A DNA stretch of 64,000 nt from Microlunatus parietis (GTDB lineage: Bacteria; Actinomycetota; Actinomycetes; Propionibacteriales; Propionibacteriaceae): assembly GCF_013407955.1 (NCBI RefSeq), contig NZ_JACCBU010000001.1, forward strand, positions 6,324,001 to 6,388,000, given 5' to 3'. Of the stretch, positions 43,609 through 52,567 are shown one piece after another (the first letter of the stretch is position 1; each line of letters opens with the position of its first letter). The position numbers and the translations under genes were made by a program. Under the pieces are notes generated by a model. The model saw only the letters and a list, made by a program, of their open reading frames with translations. It did no database searches and was not told where the DNA came from.

Positions 43609-45062
43609 TCAACAACCAGACCCCGGAGTGGCTGCCGACGGCCGACGGCGCCTCGCCCTGGTCACAGGCCCGGGTGATCATCGCCGGGCTCGGCGTGGCC
43701 GGGTTCGCCGCGGCGGACGGGCTGCTCGAGTTCGGCGCCCAGGTGACGGTGCTGGACGACGCGGAGAACCAGCAGGTCCGGGACCGGGCGACGCTGTTGG
43801 AGACGCTGGGCGCGGAGGTCCGGCTCGGCCCGGGTTCGACAGCGACGCTGCCGGAGCCGGCGCACCTGGTGATCACCACCGGCTTCCCGCCGCACGCGCC
43901 GCTGCTGGTCCAGGCCGCCACCCGCGACGTGCCGATCTGGAGCGAGGTCGAGCTGGCCTGGCGGCTGAGCCGCCCGAACAAGATCGTTCCGTGGATCGGC
44001 ATCACCGGCACCAACGGCAAGACCTCGACCACGCTGATGCTGGAGGCGATGCTGGCCGCGGCCGGGCTGCGGACCGCGGCGGTCGGCAACATCGGCCGGC
44101 CGATCATGGAGATCGTGCTCGACCCGGAGCCGTACGACGTGCTCGCGGTGGAGCTGTCCAGCCACCAGCTGCACTGGTCCAACTCGCTGTCGCTGCACTC
44201 CGCTGCCGTACTCAATCTGCAGCCGGACCACCTGGAGTGGCACGGCTCGGCGGACAACTACCGCGACGCCAAGGCCGAGATCTACCAGCGGGTGCAGGCC
44301 AGCTGCGTCTACAACGTCGAGGACCCGGCCACCGAGCAGATGGTGGTCGACGCCGAGGTGATCGAGGGGGCTCGCGCGATCGGGTTCACCCTCGGCATCC
44401 CGGACCGGTCGATGGTCGGCGTGGTGGACGACCTGCTGGTCGACCGGGCGTTCATCCCGCAGCGGGCCGACTCGGCGCTGGAGCTGGCCAAGGTGGCCGA
44501 CGTGTCGCCGGCGGCCCCGCACAACGTCGCCAACGCGCTCGCCGCGGCCGCCCTGGCCCGCTCCTTCGGGGTGCCGGCCACGGCGGTCCGGGACGGCCTG
44601 CGCAACGTCCGGCTCGGCCCGCACAAGATCGAGACGGTGGCGGTGCTCGGCGGCGTCACGTACGTCGACGACTCCAAGGCGACCAACCCGCACGCGGCCG
44701 ACGCCGCGCTGTCCGCGTTCGACTCCGTCGTCTGGGTGGCCGGCGGGCAGGCCAAGGGCACCACGTTCGACGAGTTGATCATCAAACACGCCGACCGGTT
44801 GCGCGGCGCGGTGCTGCTCGGCGTGGACGCCGAGGTGATCGCCGGGGCACTGGCCCGACACGCGCCGCAGGTCCCGGTGATTCGGGTCGATTCGACGGAA
44901 ACTAGGGCCATGGCTCAAGCCGTGACGGCGGCTGCTTCCCTCGCCAAACCGGGTGATGCAGTGCTGCTCGCCCCCGGCTGCGCCAGCAGGGACATGTACA
45001 CCGACTACGCCGCACGGGGCGAGGCCTTCGCCGCCGCTGTGGCCGAGCTGCCCGGCGCGTAG
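43605..45062 (+). CDS. murD: UDP-MurNAc-L-alanine:D-glutamate ligase
   Basis: This 485-residue Mur ligase has N-terminal Rossmann region VIIAGLGVAGFAAADGLLE, ATP loop ITGTNGKTSTTLMLEAML, VELSSHQLHWSNSL, NLQPDHLEWHGS and the C-terminal YVDDSKATNPHAADAAL. It adds D-Glu to UDP-MurNAc-L-Ala. The GTG start overlaps the mraY stop; the N-terminus has a 20-residue extension before the Rossmann strand, common in actinobacteria. ftsW follows after 36 bases. Confidence 0.95.
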   Translation: MINNQTPEWLPTADGASPWSQARVIIAGLGVAGFAAADGLLEFGAQVTVLDDAENQQVRDRATLLETLGAEVRLGPGSTATLPEPAHLVITTGFPPHAPLLVQAATRDVPIWSEVELAWRLSRPNKIVPWIGITGTNGKTSTTLMLEAMLAAAGLRTAAVGNIGRPIMEIVLDPEPYDVLAVELSSHQLHWSNSLSLHSAAVLNLQPDHLEWHGSADNYRDAKAEIYQRVQASCVYNVEDPATEQMVVDAEVIEGARAIGFTLGIPDRSMVGVVDDLLVDRAFIPQRADSALELAKVADVSPAAPHNVANALAAAALARSFGVPATAVRDGLRNVRLGPHKIETVAVLGGVTYVDDSKATNPHAADAALSAFDSVVWVAGGQAKGTTFDELIIKHADRLRGAVLLGVDAEVIAGALARHAPQVPVIRVDSTETRAMAQAVTAAASLAKPGDAVLLAPGCASRDMYTDYAARGEAFAAAVAELPGA

Positions 45063-45098
45063 GAGCACCAGCCGGAAGGAAAGGCAGGGGAGAGAGCC

Positions 45099-46445
45099 GT
45101 GGCGACCGTGACCGGCCCGCTCCAGCGCGGCGGGCTGCTGCCGGGGAGCAACCGGTCCGGCTCCCGCCGCTCCGTCGGCGCCTGGCTGGAGGCGGTGCTG
45201 GACCGGCCGCTGGCCAGCTACCACCTGGTGCTCGGCGCGACCGGCATCCTGGTCGCGCTCGGCATGATGATGGTGCTGTCGGCGTCCAGCGTCTCCGCCG
45301 AACTTGTGTACGACGACGCCTACTACTACGTGAAGCGGCAGGGGATCTTCCTGGCCGCCGGGCTGGCCGCCGGCCTGCTCGTGATGAAGCTGCCGCCGAA
45401 GACGCTGCGGGTGCTGTCCTGGGCCGGGCTGGCGCTGGCCGCGGTGCTGCTGATCCTGACCTACGTCCCCGGGCTGGGCCGCAACGTCGGCGGCAACCAG
45501 AACTGGCTCTATTTCGGGTCGTCGCTGTTCATGATCCAGCCGTCGGAGTTCGCCAAGTTCGCCATGGTGGTCTGGGGCGCCGACGTGCTGGCCCGCAAGC
45601 AGAAGTTGCTGGACCAGCCGCGGCACCTGATCGTGCCGTACCTGCCGGCGACGCTGATCCTGGTGCTGCTGGTGGTCTTCCAACGTGACGCCGGTACCGC
45701 CGTAGTGCTGGCCAGCATCATGGTCGGCGTGCTCTGGGTGGTCGGCGCGCCGCTGCGGATCTTCGTCTCGATCGCCGTCGCCGGCGTCGCCGGCGTGGTC
45801 GGCCTGTTCCTGACCAGCTCCAACCGGATGACCCGGCTGGCCGCGTTCCTCGACCCGTCGGCCGACCTCGGCGGCGCCAACGACCAGACCGCGGCCGGCC
45901 TGCTGGCCGTCGCGATGGGCGGCTGGTGGGGCAGCGGGATCGGCGGCAGCAAGCAGAAGTGGGGCGGCCTGCCGGAGGCGCACACCGACTTCATCTTCGC
46001 CGTGATCGGCGAGGAGCTGGGCCTGTTCGGCAGCCTGATCGTGCTCGCGCTGTTCCTGATCCTCGGCTACGCCGGCATCCGGATCGCCATGCGCAGCGAC
46101 GAACCGTTCTTCCGGTACACGGCGGCCGGAGTTACCGTCTGGTTGATGGTGCAGGCCCTGATCAATCTCGCGGTCGTGCTCCGGCTGCTGCCGGTCGCCG
46201 GGGTGCCGCTACCGTTCCTCTCGTACGGTGGCTCGGCACTGATCGCGAACCTGATGGCGATCGGCGTCCTGCTGGCCTGTGCCCGCAACGAACCGGCGGC
46301 CCGGACCTACCTGAGCCGGCGCTCCGGCCGGGCCCGGCCGGAACTGACGACCGTGGTCGGGCACCGCAAGCAGTCCAAGTCGGCCAAGCAGTCCAAGCCG
46401 GCCAAGGCCGAGGCGACGAAGAACGGTAAGAAGGGACGCGGGTGA
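45099..46445 (+). CDS. ftsW: SEDS peptidoglycan polymerase FtsW
   Basis: This 448-residue SEDS protein has about ten membrane helices and conserved loops: KFAMVVWGADVLARKQ, FQRDAGTAVVLASIMVG (catalytic Asp region), GSGIGGSKQKWGGLPEAHTD and FAVIGEELGLFGSLIVL. It polymerises lipid II at the septum with FtsI. The last 40 residues are a Lys/Ala-rich cytoplasmic tail (SAKQSKPAKAEATKNGKK) that may bind other division proteins. GTG 45099 has AGGGGAG upstream. It overlaps murG by four bases. Confidence 0.94.
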   Translation: MATVTGPLQRGGLLPGSNRSGSRRSVGAWLEAVLDRPLASYHLVLGATGILVALGMMMVLSASSVSAELVYDDAYYYVKRQGIFLAAGLAAGLLVMKLPPKTLRVLSWAGLALAAVLLILTYVPGLGRNVGGNQNWLYFGSSLFMIQPSEFAKFAMVVWGADVLARKQKLLDQPRHLIVPYLPATLILVLLVVFQRDAGTAVVLASIMVGVLWVVGAPLRIFVSIAVAGVAGVVGLFLTSSNRMTRLAAFLDPSADLGGANDQTAAGLLAVAMGGWWGSGIGGSKQKWGGLPEAHTDFIFAVIGEELGLFGSLIVLALFLILGYAGIRIAMRSDEPFFRYTAAGVTVWLMVQALINLAVVLRLLPVAGVPLPFLSYGGSALIANLMAIGVLLACARNEPAARTYLSRRSGRARPELTTVVGHRKQSKSAKQSKPAKAEATKNGKKGRG

Positions 46446-47569
46446 CGACAGAACCTTCCGGTGACCGACGGCTCAGCATCGCGCTGGCCGGCGGCGGCAG
46501 CGCCGGACACACGTCGCCGCTGATCGCCACCGCCGACGAGTTGCGCCGTCAGGCCCCCGAGGTGCGGCTGACCGCGATCGGCACCGCCCGCGGCCTGGAG
46601 ACGACGGTGATCCCGGCCGCCGGGCTGCCGCTGGAACTGATTCCGCCGGTGCCGATGCCACGCCGCCCCGGCCTCGACCTGATCAAGGTCCCGGCCCGGC
46701 TGACCAAGGCCGTCTCGGCCGCCGCCGCCGTGCTGAAGAAGGTCGACGCGTCGGCCCTGGTCGGCTTCGGCGGCTACGTGTCCACGCCCGCCTACCTGGC
46801 CGCGCGCCGGCTCCGGATCCCGATCGTCATCCACGAGGGCAACCTGCTGCCCGGGCTGGCCAACAAGCTGGCCGCCCGGTTCACCAGCCACGTCTTCACC
46901 TCGTTCCCGGCCACGCCGCTGCCGAATGCGACCTACATCGGCCTGCCGCTGCGCCGCGCGATCACCGAGCTGGACCGCGCCGCGACCCGGACCGAGGCCC
47001 GCAAGGAGTTCGACCTGGCCGACGACCAGCCGACCCTGCTGGTCAGCGGCGGCTCGCAGGGCGCGCTGAGCATCAACCGGGCCGTGATCGACTCGGTGGA
47101 CCAGCTGCTGCGGGCCGGGATCCAGGTGCTGCACGCGCTCGGCCCGAAGAACTTCACCGATGAGACCGTACGGCGGACCGACCCGGAGACCGGCGCCGTC
47201 TACGCCCCGCTGGCGTACGTGGAGCGGATGGAGCTCGCCTACGCCGCCGCCGACCTGATGCTCGGCCGGTGCGGCGCGAACACGGTGATGGAGACCTGCG
47301 CGGTCGGGCTGCCGGCCGTCTACGTACCGCTGCCGTTCGGGAACGGGGAGCAGCGCCGCAACGCCGCCGGCGTCGTCGAGGCCGGCGGCGGCGAACTGCT
47401 CGAGGACCCGGACTGCACACCGGACTGGGTCCGCACGCGGATCCCGGAATTGATCTTGGACCCGGAGCGGTTGACCCGGATGTCGGCGGCAAGCCGGGAC
47501 GTCGGCCGGACCGACGCGGCCGCCGAGCTCGCCGCACGAACCCTGGAGGTAGCACAGTCATGGGCCTGA
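46442..47569 (+). CDS. murG: lipid II synthase (UDP-GlcNAc transferase MurG)
   Basis: This 375-residue GT-B glycosyltransferase has the N-terminal ALAGGGSAGHTSPLIATADEL, GFGGYVSTPAYLAARRL and IHEGNLLPGLANKLAAR, and the C-terminal LLVSGGSQGALSINR, YVERMELAYAAADLMLGR and ETCAVGLPAVYVPLPFGNGE. It adds GlcNAc to lipid I on the inner membrane surface. The GTG overlaps the ftsW stop and its own stop lies within the first codons of murC. Confidence 0.95.
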   Translation: MTTEPSGDRRLSIALAGGGSAGHTSPLIATADELRRQAPEVRLTAIGTARGLETTVIPAAGLPLELIPPVPMPRRPGLDLIKVPARLTKAVSAAAAVLKKVDASALVGFGGYVSTPAYLAARRLRIPIVIHEGNLLPGLANKLAARFTSHVFTSFPATPLPNATYIGLPLRRAITELDRAATRTEARKEFDLADDQPTLLVSGGSQGALSINRAVIDSVDQLLRAGIQVLHALGPKNFTDETVRRTDPETGAVYAPLAYVERMELAYAAADLMLGRCGANTVMETCAVGLPAVYVPLPFGNGEQRRNAAGVVEAGGGELLEDPDCTPDWVRTRIPELILDPERLTRMSAASRDVGRTDAAAELAARTLEVAQSWA

Positions 47570-49023
47570 TCACGCCGCGCGAACTGGTCGGCGTCGAGGA
47601 GCTGGCGCCGGTCCACTTCATCGCCATCGGCGGCTCCGGGATGAACGGGATCGCCTCGGCCTTCCTCGATCTCGGGTACGAGGTCAGCGGCAGCGACCGG
47701 CAGGACTCGAAGTACCTGCGCGGCCTGCAGGAGCGCGGCGCCCGGACCTACATCGGGCACGCCGCAGAGCAGCTCGGCAACGCGAAGACCGTGATCGCCT
47801 CGTCGGCGATCCGCGACGACAACCCGGAGCTGGTCGAGGCCAGGGCCCGGGGCCTGCGGATCCTGCACCGCAGCGAGGCGCTCGGCGCGCTGATGCTGGG
47901 CCGGCGCGGCGTCGCGGTCGCCGGCACCCACGGCAAGACCACGACGACGGCGATGATCGCCCGGGTGCTGACCGAGCTCGGCACTGACCCCTCGTACCTG
48001 ATCGGCGGCGCGTTCCTCGGCTCCAAGACCGGCGGCCACATCGGCACCGGCGAGGCCCTGGTGGTCGAGGCCGACGAGAGCGACGGCTCCTTCCTGCAGT
48101 ACCCGGCCGAGGTCGCCGTGGTGACCAACGTCGACCCGGACCACCTGACCAACTGGGGCACCGCGGAGGCGTACGCGGACGGCTTCGTCCGGTTCGCCAC
48201 CAAGCCGGAGCTGAAGCTGCTGATCGTCAGCGCCGACGACCCGGGCGCCGTGGAACTCGTCAAGACGCTCCGGGAGAGCGCGGCCCGGGTGCCGGAGATC
48301 ATCACGTTCGGTACGGCTCCGGAAGCGGACCTGCGGCTGACCGACCTGGAGCTGACCGGGACCGGCTCGACGTTCACGCTGACCGACACCCGGCGCGGCG
48401 TCGGTGGTCCGGTCCGGCTCGCCGTACCGGCCAAGTACAACGCGCTGAACGCGACCGCGACCTACGCAGTGGCGACCTACTTCGGCGGCGAGACTGCGCC
48501 CGATTTCAGCGAGGGTGCGGTACGGGCAGCGCTCGGCCAGTTCGGCGGCACCCACCGGCGGTTCGAGCTGGTCGGCACCGTCGACGGGGTCCGGGTGTAC
48601 GACGACTACTCGCACCACCCGACCGAGGTCGCCAACATGCTCGGCGAGACGGCCCGCCCGGCGGCGGGGGAGGGCCGGGTCGTGGCCTGCTTCCAGCCGC
48701 ACCTCTACAGCCGGACCCGGGACTTCTGGCGCGAGTTCGCGGTCGCCCTGGAACAGGCCGACGAGGTGATCGTGATGGACGTCTGCGGCGACCGGGAGGA
48801 TCCGATCGACGGCATCACCGGCGCCCTGGTGAGCGACGCGATCCGGCCCGGCACCGCCAACGTCACGTACCAGCCGGTCTGGGACGAGGCCGCCCCGACG
48901 GTGGCCGCCATCGCCCGGCCCGGCGACGTCGTGGTGACGATCGGCTGCGGCGACGTGACCAAGGTGGCGCCGAAGATCGTCGACGAACTCCGCCGTCGCA
49001 CCGCCGAGGCCCGGGAGGCCTGA
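47560..49023 (+). CDS. murC: UDP-MurNAc:L-alanine ligase
   Basis: This 487-residue Mur ligase has HFIAIGGSGMNGIASAFLDL (Rossmann), ATP loop VAGTHGKTTTTAMIARVL, VVEADESDGSFLQYP, VTNVDPDHLTNWGT and VYDDYSHHPTEVANML, then ACFQPHLYSRT. It starts the peptide stem by adding L-Ala. ATG 47560 overlaps the end of murG by ten bases. The order murG-murC-ftsQ is the usual actinobacterial one. Its stop shares a base with the ftsQ ATG. Confidence 0.95.
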   Translation: MGLITPRELVGVEELAPVHFIAIGGSGMNGIASAFLDLGYEVSGSDRQDSKYLRGLQERGARTYIGHAAEQLGNAKTVIASSAIRDDNPELVEARARGLRILHRSEALGALMLGRRGVAVAGTHGKTTTTAMIARVLTELGTDPSYLIGGAFLGSKTGGHIGTGEALVVEADESDGSFLQYPAEVAVVTNVDPDHLTNWGTAEAYADGFVRFATKPELKLLIVSADDPGAVELVKTLRESAARVPEIITFGTAPEADLRLTDLELTGTGSTFTLTDTRRGVGGPVRLAVPAKYNALNATATYAVATYFGGETAPDFSEGAVRAALGQFGGTHRRFELVGTVDGVRVYDDYSHHPTEVANMLGETARPAAGEGRVVACFQPHLYSRTRDFWREFAVALEQADEVIVMDVCGDREDPIDGITGALVSDAIRPGTANVTYQPVWDEAAPTVAAIARPGDVVVTIGCGDVTKVAPKIVDELRRRTAEAREA

Positions 49024-49754
49024 TGGCCACCTCGACGCTCGGTCGCCCGCCCGGCGTGGCCCGGTCGGGCGGTTCGAGGTCGTACCGGAAGCGGCGCCGG
49101 CTCTGGCCCGTCGTCCTGATCGGCGTGCTGCTGCTCGCGCTCGCCGGCACGGCGGTCTGGCTGGTCGGCTTCTCCTCGGTGCTGGGCACCGACCGGGTCG
49201 AGGTCCGCGGTGCCGAGGCGGTCGCGGCGCGCGACGTCGAGCGGACCGCCGCGGTGCCGCTGGGGCTGCCACTGGCCCGGCAGGACATCGACGCGATCGC
49301 CGCCCGGGTGGCCGACCTGACGCCGGTCGAGTCGGTCGAGGTGACCCGGCAGTACCCGGACACGGTGCTCATCGTGATCAAGGAGCGGGCCGCGGTGATC
49401 GGCGTGGCGGACGGCGGCGGCTACCTGCTGCTGGACCGGCACGGCGTCCCGTACCGGACCGTGCAGAAGCTGCCACCCGGAGTCCTGCTGGCCGAGTTCA
49501 ACGCCGGCAACACGCCCCTGGCCGAGCAGCTCGGCGTGGTCGCCGCCGCCCTCCCCGGTGAACTGACCCAGCAGCTGGACCGGCTCAGCGCGACCAGCGA
49601 GAGCTCGATCGAGCTCGAACTGAAGAACGGCGACCGGGTGATCTGGGGCACCGCCGACGAGTCGGCCCTGAAGGCCGCGGTCCTGCTGGACCTGATGAAG
49701 CAGAAGGCCAAGGTCTACAACGTCTCCGCCCCCCGCCACCCCGCCACCCGCTAA
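49023..49754 (+). CDS. ftsQ: cell division protein FtsQ
   Basis: This 243-residue bitopic protein has a basic cytoplasmic N-terminus (SRSYRKRRRLWP), one membrane helix (about residues 35-57), a POTRA domain (VLGTDRVEVRGAEAVAARD and VESVEVTRQYPDTVLIVI) and an FtsQ domain ending near KQKAKVYNVSAP. It links early and late divisome parts. Last gene of the mraZ-ftsQ run before a 311-base gap; the palindromic 3' element begins 18 bases after its stop. Confidence 0.93.
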   Translation: MATSTLGRPPGVARSGGSRSYRKRRRLWPVVLIGVLLLALAGTAVWLVGFSSVLGTDRVEVRGAEAVAARDVERTAAVPLGLPLARQDIDAIAARVADLTPVESVEVTRQYPDTVLIVIKERAAVIGVADGGGYLLLDRHGVPYRTVQKLPPGVLLAEFNAGNTPLAEQLGVVAAALPGELTQQLDRLSATSESSIELELKNGDRVIWGTADESALKAAVLLDLMKQKAKVYNVSAPRHPATR

Positions 49755-49771
49755 ACCCCCTCCGAAAGCTT

Positions 49772-49833
49772 CCGCCGACCGGTCACAAAAGCAGGCGTTT
49801 TGACGGCGTGTCGCAGCAGAAGTGACCACTCGC
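49772..49833 (+). repeat. palindromic 3' element, copy 4 (after ftsQ)
   Basis: The left end CCGCCGACCGGTCA is intact, the interior reads AAAAGCAGGCGTTTTGACGG then CGTGTCGCAGCAG, and the right end has decayed to TGACCACTCGCTGA. Same orientation as ftsQ. Confidence 0.88.
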
Positions 49834-50065
49834 TGATCCAGTACGTTGACGGTCCCGCCACCCACCACGCGTAAAGCTGAGGTTCAGGTGGAGGGAATCA
49901 GCCAGTTTGGCGTGTCCCGCCGCGGATGCCGTACCGGTCGGGGGCTAACTCATAGCCTTGCTGAAACGCCTGGTCTGCCGCGGAATCTTCCCCTCGATCC
50001 GAGGCCAAGACTTGGCAACCTGGGCAGGCGTCAGTAGTCATTGAGCAGGAAAGAGGCGGAGGTTC
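49834..50065 (+). promoter_or_regulatory. ftsZ upstream region
   Basis: The 230 bases before ftsZ contain TTGACG (49846-49851) with CGTAAA 18 bases downstream, a possible promoter, and GAGGCGGAGG as ribosome binding site. No gene is visible. ftsZ in actinobacteria usually has its own promoters in this gap. Confidence 0.4.
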
Positions 50066-51373
50066 GTGGTTTCTGCATCAACGAATTACGTGGCCGTGAT
50101 CAAGGTTGTCGGCGTCGGGGGCGGCGGCGTCAACGCAGTCAACCGGATGATCGAGGCGGGCCTACGCGGCGTCGAGTTCATCGCGGTCAACACGGACGCG
50201 CAGGCGTTGCTGATGAGCGACGCCGATGTGAAGCTCGACATCGGGCGGGATCTGACCCGCGGGCTCGGTGCAGGCGCCGACCCGGAGAAGGGGCGGCAGG
50301 CAGCCGAGGATCACGCCCAGGACATCGAGGAAGCGCTCAAGGGCGCCGACATGGTCTTCGTCACCGCCGGTGAGGGTGGCGGTACGGGCACCGGCGGGGC
50401 ACCCGTCGTCGCCCGGGTCGCCCGCGCCATGGGCGCGCTGACGATCGGCGTGGTGACGCGGCCGTTCCAGTTCGAGGGCAAGCGGCGTTCGGTGCAGGCC
50501 GAGGAGGGGATCGCCAACCTCCGCGAAGAGGTCGACACCCTGATCGTCATCCCGAACGACAAGCTGCTGCAGATGATGGACAACCAGCAGATCGCGATCC
50601 TGGACGCCTTCAAACAGGCCGACCAGGTGCTGCTGCAGGGCGTGTCCGGCATCACGGAGCTGATCACCACCCCGGGCTTGATCAACCTCGACTTCGCCGA
50701 CGTGAAGTCGGTGATGTCGAACGCAGGCTCGGCGTTGATGGGCATCGGCTCCGCGCGCGGCGAGGACCGAGCCAGGGCCGCGGCCGACATGGCCGTGTCG
50801 TCACCGTTGCTGGAGGCCAGTATCGAGGGCGCCCACGGCGTGCTGATCTCGATCGCCGGCGGATCCGACCTCGGCCTGTTCGAGGTGTCGGCCGCCGCGA
50901 CCCTGATCCAGGAGTCGGCGCACGAGGAAGCCAACATCATCTTCGGCACCGTGATCGACGACGCGCTCGGCGACGAGGTCCGAGTCACCGTGATCGCGGC
51001 CGGCTTCGCTGGCGGCGAGCCGCCGCGCCGGCAGCAGGGGATCAGTCGGCAACCCGGCCTGGCCCAGTCCCGGCAGCAGGGTCAGCAGCCGCTGGCCCAG
51101 GTGCCCCAGTCCCAGGGACAGGCAGCGCCGGGACACTCGACGCCGGGGCAGTCCGGCCCGGGCCAGGCTCCGGGTCAGCAGCCGCAGCAGTCGCCGGCCA
51201 CGCAACAGCCGCAGCCGGTCGGCCAGCGGACCAACGGCTCCGGGCAGCCCGGCACGTCCGGCAACGGCCACCAGCCGAGCCCGGCGCCCCGGCCGGCCCC
51301 GCAGCCGACCTACCGGCCGGCGCCACCCGCTCCGGCGGATGACGACCTGGATGTGCCGGACTTCCTGAAATAG
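50066..51373 (+). CDS. ftsZ: tubulin-like division GTPase FtsZ
   Basis: This 435-residue protein has the GTPase core: VGVGGGGVNAVNRMIEAGLR, tubulin signature GEGGGTGTGGAPVVARVAR, NLREEVDTLIVIPNDKLL and FADVKSVMSNAGSALMGIG (T7 loop). After residue 320 comes a Gln/Pro/Gly-rich disordered linker and the conserved C-terminal peptide DDDLDVPDFLK, which binds SepF. It assembles the Z-ring. GTG 50066 has GGAGG three bases upstream, rather close, but the N-terminus NYVAVIKVVG aligns with other actinobacterial FtsZ proteins. Confidence 0.96.
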   Translation: MVSASTNYVAVIKVVGVGGGGVNAVNRMIEAGLRGVEFIAVNTDAQALLMSDADVKLDIGRDLTRGLGAGADPEKGRQAAEDHAQDIEEALKGADMVFVTAGEGGGTGTGGAPVVARVARAMGALTIGVVTRPFQFEGKRRSVQAEEGIANLREEVDTLIVIPNDKLLQMMDNQQIAILDAFKQADQVLLQGVSGITELITTPGLINLDFADVKSVMSNAGSALMGIGSARGEDRARAAADMAVSSPLLEASIEGAHGVLISIAGGSDLGLFEVSAAATLIQESAHEEANIIFGTVIDDALGDEVRVTVIAAGFAGGEPPRRQQGISRQPGLAQSRQQGQQPLAQVPQSQGQAAPGHSTPGQSGPGQAPGQQPQQSPATQQPQPVGQRTNGSGQPGTSGNGHQPSPAPRPAPQPTYRPAPPAPADDDLDVPDFLK

Positions 51374-51458
51374 AGAGCGTCAGCGGCGACGGGGATCGCC
51401 GAGAGACACCGCCAGCGTGTCACCGGGCAAGGTGCGCCGGATGCGCGTTCCCGGCCGG

Positions 51459-51464
51459 TAATGT
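51459..51464 (+). promoter_or_regulatory. -10 box of sepF
   Basis: TAATGT, 67 bases before ATG 51532, which has its own GAGGGCGG. Lies in the 158-base ftsZ-sepF gap. Confidence 0.45.
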
Positions 51465-51531
51465 CGATCCCGTCCCGAGACGGACCCAAGTTGTTTTCGG
51501 TGTGTGAGGGATCGGACGTGAGGGCGGTCAG

Positions 51532-52056
51532 ATGGCGGACAGGTTGAAGCGAGCGGCGGCGTGGCTCGGGTTGGTCACCGACGACCGCTACTCGGAGTAC
51601 GACGAGCCCGGGCACGACGAGCCGACGACCGGCGTGCCGACCCCGGCCGACCGGGAGGACTCCAAGGTCACCCACCTGGAGACCAAGCGTCCGGTCGCGG
51701 CGTCGACCGGTGCGGCCGCGGCCACGCAGCCGAGCCCGACTCCCAAGCCGACCCCTGCGCCGACGCCACGCTCGTCCGACATCTCGCGGATCATCACCGT
51801 GCACCCGCGGACGTACAACGAGGCCAGGACGATCGGCGAGCACTTCCGTGACGGCGTCCCGGTGATCATGAACCTGACCGAGATGGAGGACACCGACGCG
51901 AAGCGTCTGGTCGATTTTTCGGCGGGCCTGATTTTTGGGCTCCGTGGCAGTATCGATCGGGTGACCAGCAAGGTGTTCCTGCTGTCGCCGCCGAACGTCA
52001 ATGTCACCGCGGAGGACAAGGAACGCATCGCGGGTGGCTTTTTCAACCAGAGTTGA
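51532..52056 (+). CDS. sepF: Z-ring membrane anchor SepF
   Basis: This 174-residue protein has the N-terminal amphipathic membrane helix MADRLKRAAAWLGLV, a Thr/Pro-rich linker (about 50-85) and the SepF domain: RIITVHPRTYNEARTIGEHF, VIMNLTEMEDTDAKRLVDF and GSIDRVTSKVFLLSP. In actinobacteria lacking FtsA, SepF is the main membrane tether of FtsZ. Normally pgeF and ylmE lie between ftsZ and sepF; they are absent here. Confidence 0.95.
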   Translation: MADRLKRAAAWLGLVTDDRYSEYDEPGHDEPTTGVPTPADREDSKVTHLETKRPVAASTGAAAATQPSPTPKPTPAPTPRSSDISRIITVHPRTYNEARTIGEHFRDGVPVIMNLTEMEDTDAKRLVDFSAGLIFGLRGSIDRVTSKVFLLSPPNVNVTAEDKERIAGGFFNQS

Positions 52057-52109
52057 TCACCGGTCGGTACGGACGTCCGGCGGCAGCCCGTGGTGGCGAG
52101 CCGTCGCGA

Positions 52110-52115
52110 TAGGCT
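52110..52115 (+). promoter_or_regulatory. -10 box of yggT
   Basis: TAGGCT, 42 bases before GTG 52158. Confidence 0.45.
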
Positions 52116-52157
52116 GCAGTCACGACCTGGTCGGATGTCGAAACGAACGCGAGGCAC

Positions 52158-52460
52158 GTGGCGCAGATGGTCATCATCGGTCTCATCATCAACTTTGTCC
52201 TGTGGCTGTTCCTGATGATTCTGTTCGCCCGGATGATCCTGTCCTGGGTGCCGGTCCTGGTCCGGGACTGGGAACCGCGAGGGGCCATGCTGGTCGTCGC
52301 GGAGGGCATCTATTCGATCACCGACCCGCCGCTGCGACTGCTCCGCAAGGTGCTGCGCCCGGTCCGGATCGGCTCGATGATGCTCGATCTGGCTTTCATC
52401 GCGCTGGCAATCCTGGTCAGCATTTTGATGAGGATCAACGCCCTCGTGTTCTTCAGTTGA
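52158..52460 (+). CDS. YggT/YlmG-family membrane protein
   Basis: This 100-residue protein has two membrane helices (about residues 4-28 and 74-96) separated by a loop with the conserved SWVPVLVRDW and the YSITDPPLRLLRKVL motif. YggT proteins are linked to division, osmotic tolerance and nucleoid organisation in various bacteria; the molecular role is unsettled. It lies between sepF and divIVA, as in most Gram-positives. GTG start. Confidence 0.9.
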   Translation: MAQMVIIGLIINFVLWLFLMILFARMILSWVPVLVRDWEPRGAMLVVAEGIYSITDPPLRLLRKVLRPVRIGSMMLDLAFIALAILVSILMRINALVFFS

Positions 52461-52488
52461 CATCTGGCTCACTGCCGGATGTGTGCAT

Positions 52489-52494
52489 TAGGCT
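52489..52494 (+). promoter_or_regulatory. possible -10 box of divIVA
   Basis: TAGGCT, 74 bases before ATG 52568. A TTGACA (52457-52462) overlaps the yggT stop but is 26 bases away, too far for a normal -35; TACGGT at about 52503 is another candidate. Confidence 0.35.
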
Positions 52495-52567
52495 CAAATT
52501 CGGTACGGTAAGGCAGATGGGTAACGGACGCATCACGGTTCCGAGTTCCGATTGTTTGAGGTGAACG

